NCBI RefSeq assembly: GCF_019430945.1
Contig: NZ_JAHYCB010000005.1
Coordinates: 558,001-622,000 of the forward strand
DNA from: Neorhizobium populisoli
GTDB taxonomy: Bacteria > Pseudomonadota > Alphaproteobacteria > Rhizobiales > Rhizobiaceae
Direction: 5' to 3'
Length of the DNA: 64,000 nucleotides
The notes below the pieces were generated by a model that worked only from the letters and a program-made list of their open reading frames with translations, was not told the origin of the DNA and searched no databases. A program made the translations under genes and the position numbers. The stretch's first letter is position 1; each line of letters opens with the position of its first letter. Positions 17,664 to 25,844 of the stretch are shown here, piece after piece.

Positions 17664-18809
17664 ATGTCCAAGCCGCTGACCATTGCCGACCTGAAGAACC
17701 TTGCCCGCCGCCGCGTGCCGCGCATGTTCTTCGATTATGCCGACAGCGGCGCATGGACCGAAGGCACCTACCGGGCAAACGAAGAAGATTACGCCAAGGT
17801 GAAGCTGCGCCAGCGCGTGCTGGTCGATATGACCAACCGGACGCTTGAAACCACGATGATCGGCGAAAAGGCTTCGATGCCGGTAGCGCTCGCTCCGACC
17901 GGCATGACCGGCATGCAGCATGCCAACGGCGAAATGCTGGCCGCAAAGGCTGCGGAGGAATTCGGCGTGCCCTTCACGCTGTCCACCATGAGCATCTGCT
18001 CGATCGAAGACGTCGCCTCGGTCACCACAAAGCCTTTCTGGTTCCAGCTCTACGTCATGAAGGACCGCGGCTTCGTGGAACGGCTGATCGGCCGCGCCAA
18101 GGCGGCGAAGTGCTCCGCACTCGTCGTCACCGCCGACCTGCAGATCCTCGGCCAGCGCCACAAGGATTTGCGCAACGGCCTCGCCGCCCCGCCAAAACCC
18201 TCGCTCAACACCGCCCTGCAGCTGATGACGCGCCCACGCTGGTGCATGGAAATGCTCGGCACCAAGCGTCGCGGTTTCGGCAATATCGTCGGCCATGCCA
18301 GCAACGTTTCCGACCTCTCCTCGCTCGGCGCCTGGACGGCGGAACAGTTCGACCCGCGGCTTTCCTGGGACGACATCCGCTGGATCAAGGACCTCTGGGG
18401 CGGCAAGATGATCATCAAAGGCATATTGGACGAAGAGGACGCCCGCGCCGCAGCCGATACCGGCGCCGACGCGATCATCGTCTCCAACCATGGCGGCCGC
18501 CAGCTCGACGGCGCCCCCTCCTCGATCAGCATGCTGCCGAAGATCGTTGAAGCGGTCGGCGACCGGATCGAAGTGCATGTGGACGGCGGCATCCGGTCCG
18601 GCCAGGATGTGCTGAAGGCCGTCGCACTCGGCGCCCGCGGCACCCATATCGGCCGCCCTTTCCTCTACGGTCTCGGCGCCATGGGCAAGGAAGGCGTCAC
18701 CACCACGCTCGAGATCATCCGCAAGGAACTCGACATCACCATGGCGCTCTGCGGCAAACGTGATATCCAGCAGATCGACCGCAACGTGCTGGCAAGCGTC
18801 GGTTTCTGA
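17664..18809 (+). CDS. lldD: FMN-dependent alpha-hydroxy-acid (L-lactate) dehydrogenase
   Basis: This is a 381-residue flavoenzyme of the LldD/glycolate oxidase family, which oxidises L-lactate (or a related 2-hydroxyacid) to the keto acid, usually coupled to the respiratory chain. The TIM barrel starts FFDYADSGAWTEGTY; MPVALAPTGMTGM and STMSICSIEDVA are FMN-side loops; FQLYVMKDR, VVTADLQILGQRHKDLRNG and the catalytic SNHGGRQLDGAPS follow; VDGGIRSGQDVLKA and GRPFLYGLGA bind the FMN phosphate. The start follows GGAGGAAGATGAAGAC. The sequence supports lldD strongly, but the exact substrate is not proven. Confidence 0.9.
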   Translation: MSKPLTIADLKNLARRRVPRMFFDYADSGAWTEGTYRANEEDYAKVKLRQRVLVDMTNRTLETTMIGEKASMPVALAPTGMTGMQHANGEMLAAKAAEEFGVPFTLSTMSICSIEDVASVTTKPFWFQLYVMKDRGFVERLIGRAKAAKCSALVVTADLQILGQRHKDLRNGLAAPPKPSLNTALQLMTRPRWCMEMLGTKRRGFGNIVGHASNVSDLSSLGAWTAEQFDPRLSWDDIRWIKDLWGGKMIIKGILDEEDARAAADTGADAIIVSNHGGRQLDGAPSSISMLPKIVEAVGDRIEVHVDGGIRSGQDVLKAVALGARGTHIGRPFLYGLGAMGKEGVTTTLEIIRKELDITMALCGKRDIQQIDRNVLASVGF

Positions 18810-18818
18810 CAAAACAAA

Positions 18819-18848
18819 GGCCGCTGGAAAAACCGGCGGCCAATTTTT
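18819..18848. terminator. Intrinsic terminator between lldD and nuclease-like gene
   Basis: GGCCGCTGG (18819-18827) pairs with CCGGCGGCC (18833-18841) with one G-T pair and an AAAAA loop, followed by AATTTTT. The run of A on the other side makes it potentially bidirectional, which suits the convergent genes. Confidence 0.85.
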
Positions 18849-18872
18849 ATACGACGATCGTTGCGCCAGAAC

Positions 18873-19622
18873 TCAGCACCAGCCCTTGCCCCGGCCCGGT
18901 CGCTTCGCAAGGCCTTCCTTCACCAGGATATCGGCAAGCGACATGCCGTTGCGTGTCACCTGACGAAGCTTGTGACCGTCGATTTCGGCATCGTTGCCAT
19001 GCCATGTAACGAGTTCGAACGGGCCGGAATCGAGAAAGGCGCGGACGCGAAGTTCCGCATCGCTTGCCTTGATCCGCTCATCCTCGCAACGGGGCTTCTT
19101 GATATCCGGCACTTCGATGCCGACAAGACGGATCTTCTGGCCGTGGAAAACGAAGCGATCGGCCGAGACGACGCAGTCATCCTGCTTGGCCGTGCCGCAG
19201 AGAAAGAATTTCGCCTCATAGGCACCAGCCAGCTTTTCATCGGTCCTGACCGGTTCGGCGGGTTTGGCAGCTTCGTCCTGCGCCGGCCTGCCGATCGGCG
19301 CAGGCGGGATGATGCCTGCCGTATGGCTGTTATCCGGCGGCGTGGCGGATCTGGGCGACACCTGCCGCGTCGGACCAGCGATAACCGGCTTCGGCGGCAC
19401 CGGTTTGTCGGTGCCTGACGTCGTCTTGGCCGCGATCTGAACCGGTGGCTTATCGCTCTTCAGATCGGCAACAAAGCGTCGCATGGCAGCGGAATTCTCG
19501 TAGAGAGCCACCCCGCCGCCAACCACGACAAGCGCGGCCATCCATGGCCAGAGCGAGCCGCCAGACGCCGTCTGCCTGCTGCCTTTACGTTTTGAACCGG
19601 ATTTTGCGCGCGCCTGTGCCAT
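18873..19622 (-). CDS. Membrane-anchored thermonuclease-like (SNase fold) protein
   Basis: This is a 249-residue protein with a basic N-terminus (KSGSKRKGSRQ), one transmembrane helix at about residues 26-44 (WMAALVVVGGGVALY), a proline/lysine-rich linker and a C-terminal domain from about residue 135 resembling staphylococcal-nuclease-like folds: FHGQKIRLVGIEVPDIKKPRCEDE corresponds to the RLxGIDxPE region, and the end is NGMSLADILVKEGLAKRPGRGKGWC. The orientation suggests a periplasmic nuclease-like domain anchored in the inner membrane. Not all catalytic residues can be confirmed by eye. Confidence 0.8.
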   Translation of the reverse strand: MAQARAKSGSKRKGSRQTASGGSLWPWMAALVVVGGGVALYENSAAMRRFVADLKSDKPPVQIAAKTTSGTDKPVPPKPVIAGPTRQVSPRSATPPDNSHTAGIIPPAPIGRPAQDEAAKPAEPVRTDEKLAGAYEAKFFLCGTAKQDDCVVSADRFVFHGQKIRLVGIEVPDIKKPRCEDERIKASDAELRVRAFLDSGPFELVTWHGNDAEIDGHKLRQVTRNGMSLADILVKEGLAKRPGRGKGWC

Positions 19623-19866
19623 CAGAATCTCTCCTGCCGAATCGAGGAGAAGTATCGTGCGGAACGATTTCGGAATGGTTTCAGAAAGGCCGCGTCATTG
19701 GTAGAAACGGCATCGCAGCATTACGACTTAAGGTTGACACCCACACCTTCGACCCGGCAAACCAGGTGGTGCCCAGGTGTGAGCCGGCGGGATCATTGGC
19801 CTTTTTCAAGAGCATGTACGTTCAATAATACATACCTCTTCGGAGATCGGCATTAGGCAATCTGTC

Positions 19867-20613
19867 TTAGACCCGCCCCGTAGAAAGACCGTTCGCCCAT
19901 TCAGGCCGGCCGTTCCGTGCGGCCAGCCGTGACATGGCCATGTTGTCGTAAGGCACGTTGCGGAACTCTGGTACCCAGCCTTTATCCGTTTTTTCCAGCA
20001 CGGCGTAAGAGGCCATCGCATGGCCGTTCTCGACCTTGTGGAAGACCGGTAGATCGTCGTCATAAGCCGGGCAACCGACGCTACCGGGATTGACGATCAA
20101 TCGTCCGTCCGAGAGTTGAATGGCGCGCGGAATATGACTGTGACCGCAAAGGATCAGCGGCTGCTCGATGCCTTCGGCGTCGGTCTCCACCTCGGCGAGC
20201 GGCCTCAGCACCACATGGCCTTCCGGCGTGACCTTCTCCAGCCAGTATGCATCGTCGCTCTTCGGCGTCGCGTGACAGATAAAAACCTCATCACGAAAGA
20301 CGAGGCTGGTCGGCAGCTTGCGCAGCCAATCGAAATGTCGAGGTTGTAATTGCTGATGGGCGTGGATGTCCGAAGAGCCCAGCTCCGCCACCGGGGTTTC
20401 CAGCAGATAGCGGTCGTGATTGCCACGCACCGTGTATTTTGCATGCATATCGACCAGCAGCATCAGATCGGCAGTACGTGCCGCCTCCAGAAGCCCGCTG
20501 AACACATCGCCGAGGTTTACAATGTCTCGGATACCCAGCGTCGCGATGTCGGCCAGAACAGCTTCCAGCGCTGCGCAATTCCCATGGATGTCAGCAATCA
20601 CCGCAAACCGCAT
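19867..20613 (-). CDS. Metallophosphoesterase, last gene of the ureide operon
   Basis: This is a 248-residue calcineurin-like phosphoesterase of the YfcE/MJ0936-like group. The full metal-ligand set is visible: ADIHGN (residues 7-12), LGDVFSG, RGNHDRYLL, ICHATP and CGHSHIPRA, with NPGSVGCPAYDDD after it. It may hydrolyse a phosphodiester or phosphomonoester; the substrate is unknown. Its ATG shares one base with the uraH stop, so it is co-translated with the purine-degradation genes, an unexplained association. Confidence 0.88.
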   Translation of the reverse strand: MRFAVIADIHGNCAALEAVLADIATLGIRDIVNLGDVFSGLLEAARTADLMLLVDMHAKYTVRGNHDRYLLETPVAELGSSDIHAHQQLQPRHFDWLRKLPTSLVFRDEVFICHATPKSDDAYWLEKVTPEGHVVLRPLAEVETDAEGIEQPLILCGHSHIPRAIQLSDGRLIVNPGSVGCPAYDDDLPVFHKVENGHAMASYAVLEKTDKGWVPEFRNVPYDNMAMSRLAARNGRPEWANGLSTGRV

Positions 20614-20969
20614 CAGCTGCCCCGATAGGTCGAATAGCCGTAAGGAGAAAGCAGCAGCGGCACGTGATAATGCGCCGTCGTGTCCGAGATGCCGAAGCGG
20701 ATCGGGATAACGTCGAGAAAAGCGGGTTCGGTAAGATTGATCCCGCGGGCGCGCAGATAGTCACCGGCGTGGAAGACCAGTTCGTATTCCCCGGCGAGAA
20801 AGCTCTCCGCGATGAGCATCGGTCCGCCGTCGACACGCCCGTCGGAATTGGTGACCACCTGCTTGATCCTCTCCCGCGCCTCGCCCTTCAGTCGATAGAG
20901 ATCGATCTTCAGGCCCTCGGCCGGGGCGCCGCTCGCCGTGTCGAGCACATGGGTGGTGAGGCCGGTCAT
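20613..20969 (-). CDS. uraH: 5-hydroxyisourate hydrolase (transthyretin-like)
   Basis: UraH hydrolyses 5-hydroxyisourate, the PuuD product, to OHCU. It has 118 residues, the standard length. The N-terminal [13 protein letters not shown] contains the conserved catalytic histidine, and the C-terminal YRGS tetrapeptide is the signature that separates HIU hydrolases from transthyretin; [19 protein letters not shown] holds further active-site residues. It overlaps allA by four bases upstream and the phosphoesterase by one base downstream. Confidence 0.95.
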   Translation of the reverse strand: MTGLTTHVLDTASGAPAEGLKIDLYRLKGEARERIKQVVTNSDGRVDGGPMLIAESFLAGEYELVFHAGDYLRARGINLTEPAFLDVIPIRFGISDTTAHYHVPLLLSPYGYSTYRGS

Positions 20970-21466
20970 AAGCTGGGCTCCGAGATGACATAGGGATTTT
21001 CGAAGAAGAATTCCTCGTAGTTCTCCGCCGTATTGTCCCGGTCCACGACGAGAAAATCGCTGACCGCCCCAACCGCCATCAGCGGATGGTGCCAGACATT
21101 CGGGAGATAGTTGACGCCTTGTTGCGCCGTTGCCGAAAACACCTTCGGCTTGCCCGGCCGGCCACCTTCGTCATCTGAGACGGCGAGCAGGAAAGTCCTG
21201 CCCGACAGGGGCGAAAAGCTCTGGCTTGCGAAAGGGTGCCGCTCCATCATGTCGAGCGCGTAGGGAAACTGGCGTGGCTGGCCGCGAAAGATGTTGAAGA
21301 TCAGCCGCACCGGCTCGCCGATCACCACCGGCTGGCCGACGGCATGAAACCGCTCCGTCGTCCCTCCGTTGATCAGCCGCATGGTCGAGGGATCGGCTTC
21401 GAGGACATCGCCATAAGGCGCGAAGGCCTCTTTCGTCAGCGGAAGGATTTCCAGGATTTCGGTCAA
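20966..21466 (-). CDS. allA: Ureidoglycolate lyase
   Basis: AllA cleaves ureidoglycolate to glyoxylate and urea, the last step of ureide breakdown. It has 166 residues, matching the family. Typical segments are [17 protein letters not shown] at the N-terminus, [24 protein letters not shown] (metal-binding cupin-like histidine), [13 protein letters not shown] and the C-terminal FLVVDRD. It starts 22 bases downstream of the hepT stop and overlaps uraH by four bases. Confidence 0.93.
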   Translation of the reverse strand: MTEILEILPLTKEAFAPYGDVLEADPSTMRLINGGTTERFHAVGQPVVIGEPVRLIFNIFRGQPRQFPYALDMMERHPFASQSFSPLSGRTFLLAVSDDEGGRPGKPKVFSATAQQGVNYLPNVWHHPLMAVGAVSDFLVVDRDNTAENYEEFFFENPYVISEPSL

Positions 21467-21488
21467 TTCATTGGCCTTGATTTACGGC

Positions 21489-21848
21489 TCATTCGCCTTG
21501 GGCACGCCAGTTGCGGAGAGCCTGCAATTGATCGAGAAAATCCGGCAAGGATTTGCTCACGGTTTCCCAGACAATGCTCAGGTCGATATCGAAATAGCCA
21601 TGTGCAATACGATTCCGCAGGCCCTGAATATTCTGCCAGGGAATGTCCGGATGTTCGATCAGAAATTCCGGATTGTCCCTTGCCAGCCTGACCACTGCCT
21701 CGCCCAGCATGAGAATACTCATGCCTACGGCCCGCTGCACGACCAGATTGCTCAGAAAGGTGTTTTTATCCATGCCCTTGATGAAGTCACAAGCATCGGA
21801 TGCCGCCACCTCCATCTGGTGAAGATAAAGCTGGAGCCTGTCCGTCAT
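21489..21848 (-). CDS. hepT: HepT-like HEPN toxin (DUF86)
   Basis: This is a 119-residue all-helical HEPN-domain protein of the DUF86/HepT type, with the catalytic RX4-6H motif seen as RNRIAHGYFDID (about residues 78-89). In characterised pairs, HepT is an RNase toxin that is neutralised by oligo-adenylylation at the motif tyrosine by the partner MNT antitoxin. It overlaps the partner gene by four bases. The pair sits inside the puuE-uraD-...-allA-uraH transcription unit. Confidence 0.88.
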   Translation of the reverse strand: MTDRLQLYLHQMEVAASDACDFIKGMDKNTFLSNLVVQRAVGMSILMLGEAVVRLARDNPEFLIEHPDIPWQNIQGLRNRIAHGYFDIDLSIVWETVSKSLPDFLDQLQALRNWRAQGE

Positions 21849-22138
21849 AGAGGCTTGGCCGCTGCGAGTACGCGAGCGCGGATCATTTGCGGCAGGTCTC
21901 CCGGCGTGAGCAGATCGACCTTGATACCCTGGAACATCTGCTCGAGTTCAAATTGCAAGCCGCCCAGATCGAACAATGTCGTCCCCGGCAGCGCATCGAC
22001 CAGAATGTCGATATCGCTCTCCGGCCCATCCTCGCCGCGCGCCACGGAGCCGAACACACGCGGGTTCGCCGCGTTGAAGCGCTTTGTCGCTTCGCGGATC
22101 GCGTCCCTGTTCTTCTCCAAGATTTCCGACGGTCTCAT
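21845..22138 (-). CDS. mntA: MNT-family nucleotidyltransferase antitoxin
   Basis: This is a 97-residue minimal nucleotidyltransferase. The motif VFGSVARGEDGPESDIDILV contains GSxxRG and the DxD metal ligands. The ATG at 22138 (MRPSEILEKN) is the natural start; the frame extends further upstream to 22270 but that portion overlaps uraD and is not protein-like. It is the likely AMPylating antitoxin of the adjacent HepT, with the normal antitoxin-first order and a four-base overlap. Confidence 0.88.
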   Translation of the reverse strand: MRPSEILEKNRDAIREATKRFNAANPRVFGSVARGEDGPESDIDILVDALPGTTLFDLGGLQFELEQMFQGIKVDLLTPGDLPQMIRARVLAAAKPL

Positions 22139-22199
22139 GACGGCATCACTCCTGATGCGGCCACTATAAGCGACGGATTTGGCGGAGGAAAGAACATGC

Positions 22200-22697
22200 T
22201 CACGCCTCCGGCAGAAGTGCGGTGAGGCGCAGGAGCGCAATCCGCTCCACCTGGGTCGCGGCAGTGGCAAATTCCTCCTCGGTACCGTTGTGAATACGCT
22301 TTTCGAAGGCGGCGAGAATATCGTCCTTGTTCAGCCCCTTGACCGCGATGATGAAGGGGAAACCGAATTTCTCCATATAGGCGTCGTTTAACTCGGTAAA
22401 ACGCGCATGCTCCGTCGGGCTGAGGCGATCAAGGCCGGCGCCCGCCTGTTCTTGTCTGCTGTCCTCGGTCAGCCCGCCCGCGATTGCCAGCTTGCCGGCA
22501 AGATCCGGATGGGCGCGCAGGACGCCCAGCCGCTCTTCCTGGCTTGCCTTGCGGAAAACAGACACCATCGCATCGTGCAGGCCCTTGGCCCTGAGCGGCA
22601 CGAAGATCAGGCCTGCATCATAGGCCCGCTCGGCAACAAATGGCGAATGTTCAAAAACGCCGCCGAACTTATCGATGAAGTCTCCGCGCGCCGTCAT
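22200..22697 (-). CDS. uraD: OHCU decarboxylase
   Basis: UraD decarboxylates 2-oxo-4-hydroxy-4-carboxy-5-ureidoimidazoline to S-allantoin. It has 165 residues, standard for the family. The key histidine is in LRAHPDLAGKLA, preceded by FRKASQEERLGVL, and the family segment FTELNDAYMEKFGFPFIIAVKG follows. It overlaps puuE by four bases and is therefore translationally coupled to it. Confidence 0.95.
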   Translation of the reverse strand: MTARGDFIDKFGGVFEHSPFVAERAYDAGLIFVPLRAKGLHDAMVSVFRKASQEERLGVLRAHPDLAGKLAIAGGLTEDSRQEQAGAGLDRLSPTEHARFTELNDAYMEKFGFPFIIAVKGLNKDDILAAFEKRIHNGTEEEFATAATQVERIALLRLTALLPEA

Positions 22698-23626
22698 AGG
22701 TCACCTGCAGGCTTGTGATGTTCATGCCAGTGTTTTGCGATCTCGATGCGCTGCGGCACCCAGACCTTGTCATGCGACAGCACGTATTCGATGAAACGAC
22801 GCAAGGCAGCCGCGCGGCCCGGACGCCCGACGAGGCGGCAATGCAGGCCGACCGACATCATCTTCGGACTGCCCTCCTGGCCTTCCCGATAAAGCGTGTC
22901 GAACGCATCCTTGAGATAGGTGAAGAACTGATCGCCGGAATTGAAACCCTGCGGGGTGGCAAACCGCATGTCGTTGGTTTCCAGCGTGTAGGGAATGATC
23001 AGGAAAGGCTTGCGGTCGATACCCGGCACCCAATAGGGCAGATCGTCGGCATAGCTGTCGGACGAATAGAGAAAACCGCCCTCCTCCATCACCAGCCGCA
23101 GCGTGTTGTCGGAAGGCTTGCCCTGGTACATGCCATAGGGTCGCTCGCCGACCAGTTCGGTATGCAGCCGCACCGCCTCACGGATATGCTCGCGTTCCTT
23201 CGCCTCGGAAAAATCCTTGTATTCCAGCCAGCGGAAACCATGGCTGGCGATCTCCCAGCCCGCCTCCTTCATCGCTTCTACCGCTTCCGGGTTGCGCGCC
23301 ATGGCAAGTGTCACGCCATAGACCGTCGCCTGCACCTTGAGTTCGGTAAACATACGCCACAGGCGCCAGAAGCCGGCACGCGACCCGTATTCGTAGATCG
23401 ATTCCATGTTGAGGTTGCGCTGGCCGGGCCAGGCTGCCGCCCCGACGATTTCCGACAGCAGGTTTTCCGACGCCGGATCGCAGTCGAGGATGGAGCTTTC
23501 GCCGCCTTCCTCGTAATTGATCACGAACTGCACGGCGACATGCGCGCCGCCGGGCCATTTCGGGTCGGGAGTGTTGCGGCCGTAGCCGACGAGGTCGCGC
23601 GGATAATCTGTTGCCTGCATGGACAT
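22694..23626 (-). CDS. puuE: Allantoinase PuuE (polysaccharide-deacetylase type)
   Basis: PuuE hydrolyses allantoin to allantoate with a NodB-like barrel, unrelated to the amidohydrolase-type allantoinase. It has 310 residues. The signature starts DYPRDLVGYGRNTPDPKWPGG, then VQFVINYEEGGE, WEIASHGFRWLEYKDF with the metal-region histidine, MYQGKPSDNT and SDSYADDLPYW. It is the first gene of a seven-gene - strand operon, so the promoter should lie in the 67 bases between it and azlD. Confidence 0.95.
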   Translation of the reverse strand: MSMQATDYPRDLVGYGRNTPDPKWPGGAHVAVQFVINYEEGGESSILDCDPASENLLSEIVGAAAWPGQRNLNMESIYEYGSRAGFWRLWRMFTELKVQATVYGVTLAMARNPEAVEAMKEAGWEIASHGFRWLEYKDFSEAKEREHIREAVRLHTELVGERPYGMYQGKPSDNTLRLVMEEGGFLYSSDSYADDLPYWVPGIDRKPFLIIPYTLETNDMRFATPQGFNSGDQFFTYLKDAFDTLYREGQEGSPKMMSVGLHCRLVGRPGRAAALRRFIEYVLSHDKVWVPQRIEIAKHWHEHHKPAGDL

Positions 23627-23693
23627 TCACTCTGCATCTCGGATGCGCAAACGGTAGCGCACCCTTTCCGCGAATGTCGAGATGGAAACGTCG

Positions 23694-23996
23694 TTAGAGG
23701 CCAAGCGCCCTTAGGATCGCCACCGAGACGACGCCAAGTGCTACAGAAACAAGCATCGGCAGCCGCAATGCGGCGAAAGCAGTCACCGCACAGGCAATTG
23801 TTTCGGCAACACCGGTGGCGAAGGCTGTCGGCGCCACGACGGCCATCAGCACGGCCGGCGGAATCGATTCGATTGCCTTGCGGCGGCTGCCTTCGAGCGA
23901 GACATGCCGGATCAGGAAGAGCCCGCTGATACGGGTCAGGACCGTTGCGGCTGTCATCGCCAGAATGGCGAGAAGCGTTGCGAGATCGACGCTCAC
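23694..23996 (-). CDS. azlD: AzlD-type branched-chain amino-acid exporter subunit
   Basis: This is a 100-residue membrane protein with three to four helices (ATLLAILAMTAATVLTRISGL, LMAVVAPTAFATG, MLVSVALGVVSVAILRAL) and the typical RISGLFL segment of AzlD. It works with AzlC as an exporter of branched-chain amino acids or analogues. It overlaps azlC by four bases. Confidence 0.9.
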   Translation of the reverse strand: MSVDLATLLAILAMTAATVLTRISGLFLIRHVSLEGSRRKAIESIPPAVLMAVVAPTAFATGVAETIACAVTAFAALRLPMLVSVALGVVSVAILRALGL

Positions 23997-24700
23997 GAGG
24001 CAACCTCCTGTTTTTCGCGGCTGCCCGCTACCAGTGCGGTCAAAAGCCCGGCAATCGCACCGGCTGCGATATACCAGACACCCGGCACGAAATGCTGCGT
24101 TGCGACTGCGGCAGCGCCGCTGACGAGCAGGACCGCACCGGTTTCCGGACCTTTCCAGAAGCCCATGACGAGAACGATGAAGACGGCTGGGAAGGCAAAA
24201 TCGAGCCCGAGCACGACCGGATCACCCAGAAATGCACCGGCGGCGGCACCTGCGATACCGGAAACCACCCAGGCAAGATAAAACGGCGCGACCAGCCCAG
24301 CGAACCAGGCGGGCGTCAGCGTCGCAACCCTTGCCCTGAACTCCGCCATCGCCCAGATTTCGTCGGCGAGGAAGAGCATGGATGCGAAACGCGATCGAGG
24401 CGAAAATCCATCCATCTTCGTGGCCAGCGACGCGCTCATCAGCACGTGACGGATGTTGACCAGCAGCGCGGCAAAACCGACACCGGCCCAGGAGGTCGGA
24501 TGCGTCCAGATATCCATGGCGACGAATTGCGAGCCGCCGGCAAAAACCAGCGCGCTCATGAGGCCTGTCTCGGCAGGTGAAAGCCCCTTGGTGGCCGCAA
24601 CCGCACCGAAGACGAGGCCGATCGGGATGACGGCGGCGATGAGTGGGGCGATGGATCGGATGCCACCGAGGAAGTCCTGGAGTCTTGTATTTTCAGTCAC
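23993..24700 (-). CDS. azlC: AzlC-type branched-chain amino-acid exporter
   Basis: This is the large subunit of the AzlCD exporter, about 235 residues from a GTG at 24700 (VTENTRLQDFLGG). The frame opens further upstream to an ATG at 24769, but that part runs into a palindromic repeat, so the GTG is preferred although it lacks a strong ribosome site. Seven to eight membrane helices are visible. Family marks are PIGLVFGAVAATKGLSP, ALVFAGGSQFVA and FLADEIWAMAEF. The AraC gene next to it is a plausible regulator. Confidence 0.88.
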   Translation of the reverse strand: MTENTRLQDFLGGIRSIAPLIAAVIPIGLVFGAVAATKGLSPAETGLMSALVFAGGSQFVAMDIWTHPTSWAGVGFAALLVNIRHVLMSASLATKMDGFSPRSRFASMLFLADEIWAMAEFRARVATLTPAWFAGLVAPFYLAWVVSGIAGAAAGAFLGDPVVLGLDFAFPAVFIVLVMGFWKGPETGAVLLVSGAAAVATQHFVPGVWYIAAGAIAGLLTALVAGSREKQEVAS

Positions 24701-24728
24701 TTGGAAGGCCCATTTGTTGGAAGTTGGA

Positions 24729-24860
24729 GCAAGCCGCCCCCTCACCCGGCCTCCGCTACGCTCGGCCATTCTCTCCCGCTGGGGAGAAGAGAGAATAGCA
24801 ACGGCACGGCAACTTCCCTTCTCCCTATTGGGGAGAAGGTGCCCGAAGGGCGGATGAGGC
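24729..24860. repeat. Rhizobial palindromic intergenic repeat cluster
   Basis: Two small hairpins lie side by side: CTCTCCCGCTGGGGAGAAGAG near 24772 and CTTCTCCCTATTGGGGAGAAG near 24818, followed by GTGCCCGAAGGGCGGATGAGG. These stretches match the dispersed palindromic repeats found between genes in rhizobia. The element sits immediately upstream of azlC and may end or stabilise the araC-side transcript. Confidence 0.75.
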
Positions 24861-24919
24861 GGCCACGATTAAAGCCGCTCAATTCTTCCGTCTTGAACAA
24901 AAGTGATCATCCTGTAGCG

Positions 24920-25777
24920 TCACCGCGCCCGATACTGCCCCGGCGTGACGCCCGTCCTTGCCTTGAAATGCCGCGTGAGATGCGCCTGATCCGCGAAGCC
25001 GCATTCCAGCGCGATTTCCGCCGGCTGACCGCCTTCCTGCAGACGTCTCCTGGCTTGCCGGATGCGAACATCCGTCAGGAAGGAATGCGGGGTGATGTGA
25101 AACTCCCGTCGGAAAGCCCGGATCAGATGTGCCCGGCTGAGCCCGGCTACGGCCGCAAGCTCTTCCAATCCGACATCATCCACATAGTTCTCGACGAGAT
25201 AATCCCGCGCCCGCCTAACGCCCGAGCGCTCTGCCGTATCGACCGGTATGATTATCGCACTGCCGTGCCGACTGAACATCGCGTCCAGCACCTGGAACAT
25301 CGCCTGGCTGCTTTCCAGCGCTCCGCTACCTTGTTCCAGGGTGAGATGAGCCGCCTGGAAGGCATCGGCCAGAGTCTGGTCCTGCAGGAGCTGAGTGCCG
25401 AAAGACGGCGTGCCCCGCACCGGCTTTCCGGTCACGTCCTCGAGGATTTCGCACATCAAGGCGATATCCGGATAGATCATCCGGTAGCGATAGCCTCCCC
25501 CGCGCGGCGCGCCGTCATGGGTCTCGCCGGGATTGATGAGATAAAGTCCGCCCGGCCCGGCACTCTCACGGCTACCCTTGATGGTACAAACCTGCATGCC
25601 TTGTTCGATGGCACCGATGCTGAACGTATCGTGCGCATGCGGCGCAAACTCATGGGTGAGAAAGGTGGCACTGAGGCATTCCATGCCGTCGAAGCGCGGA
25701 TCGCGCCAGAAACGGGTGACCTCGGACCGCGTCAGCGGCATCTGTACGGTTGCCTGTTCCTGGGAGACATTCTGCAT
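24920..25777 (-). CDS. AraC-family transcriptional regulator
   Basis: This is a 285-residue regulator with an N-terminal cupin-type sensing domain (HEFAPHAHDTFSIGAIEQG, LYLINPGETHDG) and a C-terminal pair of helix-turn-helix motifs (LEELAAVAGLSRAHLIRAFRREF and PAEIALECGFADQAHLTRHFKA, ending GVTPGQYR). It is adjacent to azlCD on the same strand, as is common for AraC regulators of amino-acid exporters, so an effector such as an amino acid is likely but not shown. Confidence 0.92.
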   Translation of the reverse strand: MQNVSQEQATVQMPLTRSEVTRFWRDPRFDGMECLSATFLTHEFAPHAHDTFSIGAIEQGMQVCTIKGSRESAGPGGLYLINPGETHDGAPRGGGYRYRMIYPDIALMCEILEDVTGKPVRGTPSFGTQLLQDQTLADAFQAAHLTLEQGSGALESSQAMFQVLDAMFSRHGSAIIIPVDTAERSGVRRARDYLVENYVDDVGLEELAAVAGLSRAHLIRAFRREFHITPHSFLTDVRIRQARRRLQEGGQPAEIALECGFADQAHLTRHFKARTGVTPGQYRAR

Positions 25778-25844
25778 GGGCGAAGCATATCAGCAATCGC
25801 CACCCGCTTCTTGAACAAAAGTGACCCGCGCCCGAAGCGTCTCC

